A stretch of 64,000 bases of DNA from Saprospiraceae bacterium (GTDB taxonomy: Bacteria > Bacteroidota > Bacteroidia > Chitinophagales > Saprospiraceae): positions 1 through 64,000 of the forward strand of contig JAGNXB010000006.1 of assembly GCA_017985675.1 (NCBI GenBank). Reading direction: 5' to 3'. Position 1 is the first letter of the stretch, and each line of letters opens with the position of its first letter. The notes under the pieces were generated by a model. It was not told the DNA's origin. It searched no databases and was given only the letters and a program-made list of their open reading frames with translations. This document shows positions 63,764-64,000 of the stretch, piece by piece. The position numbers and the translations under genes were made by a program.

Positions 63764-64000
63764 ATGACCAATTCGACACCATTATTTGGGGATGCCTATC
63801 TGCCAAAAGAAATTGCGCACCGGGTAGAACACCTGGGTGTAGCCAAAGCTAATATGGATGCCTTTACTTTACTGCTTCTGGCTATACTTGCCGGCGCATT
63901 TATATCCCTCGGTGCCTTGTTTTATACGGTGGTCATGACGGGTTCCGAACTGGGATTTGGCGTGACCCGATTTATAGGCGGACTGGCTTTTTGTTTGGGC
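63764..64000 (+). CDS. Formate/nitrite transporter family protein, partial (5' part)
   Basis: The first 79 residues of a gene cut by the right edge. The start is the ATG at 63764 (MTNSTPLFGDAYLPKEIAHR). The order VEHLGVAKANMDAFTLLLLA then ILAGAFISLGALFYTVVMTG and FGVTRFIGGLAFCLG is that of the first membrane helices of FocA/NirC channels, which let formate, nitrite or related anions cross the inner membrane. Which anion cannot be judged from this part. The gene is separated from its neighbour by a strong terminator. Confidence 0.85.
   Translation, partial: MTNSTPLFGDAYLPKEIAHRVEHLGVAKANMDAFTLLLLAILAGAFISLGALFYTVVMTGSELGFGVTRFIGGLAFCLG

Overview
The window is a chromosomal segment of a member of the Bacteroidota, most like an aerobic Saprospiria/Lewinella-type bacterium. 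The evidence is four large secreted proteins with C-terminal type IX secretion (T9SS) sorting domains, SprB/HYR/PKD surface modules, LytS/LytTR two-component proteins with a Reg_prop propeller, lineage families such as DUF5777, DUF4197 and DUF2279, near absence of Shine-Dalgarno sites, and Bacteroidota-type promoters (TTTG...TAnnTTTG). No tRNA, rRNA, CRISPR array, insertion sequence or prophage was seen. No gene-free stretch exceeds 300 bases.

Left part (1-24,564): an arsR-arsM pair for arsenic response (arsM cut by the window edge); an outer-membrane-type lipoprotein; a flavin reductase and two SRPBCC proteins; a T9SS surface protein with a gingipain-like domain whose catalytic residues look replaced; phosphatidylserine synthase; and a 1250-residue HYR/dockerin/cohesin-like adhesin. 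From 12,784 to 20,152 runs a same-strand cluster: YceI, sensor kinase, LytTR regulator, two haem-motif lipoproteins, an OB-fold protein, a second YceI and a DUF5777 barrel. It looks like a regulated cell-envelope redox or carrier system. A TrkH/TrkA potassium uptake pair and a T9SS beta-helix protein follow.

Middle (24,705-43,430, minus strand): a fused str-S10-spc-alpha superoperon of 33 genes from rpsL to rplQ, with fusA, secY, map, infA and rpoA, but without tuf or adk. A near-consensus promoter precedes rpsL and a terminator follows rplQ. Several hairpins without U tracts sit between genes (S4/rpoA, S10/L3, fusA/S10), and an internal promoter candidate lies between rpsC and rplP. S14 and L36 are zinc-free forms, and S3 carries a DRRQGGG-repeat tail.

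Right part (43,501-64,000): mostly single genes for metabolism and envelope. They include a GNAT acetyltransferase, polyprenyl synthetase, a REC-PAS-pseudokinase-REC protein that has lost its phospho-accepting His, an amidohydrolase lipoprotein, an HtrA-like protease without a signal peptide, a prohibitin, aroA, OmpA, a glutaryl-CoA-dehydrogenase-like enzyme, folB, a glycine-rich RNA-binding protein, HI0933 and AI-2E family proteins, queG, a T9SS propeller protein and the start of a formate/nitrite transporter.

The two best candidates for undescribed biology are the YceI/haem-lipoprotein/DUF5777 cluster with its own two-component system, and the degenerate hybrid kinase at 45,169.
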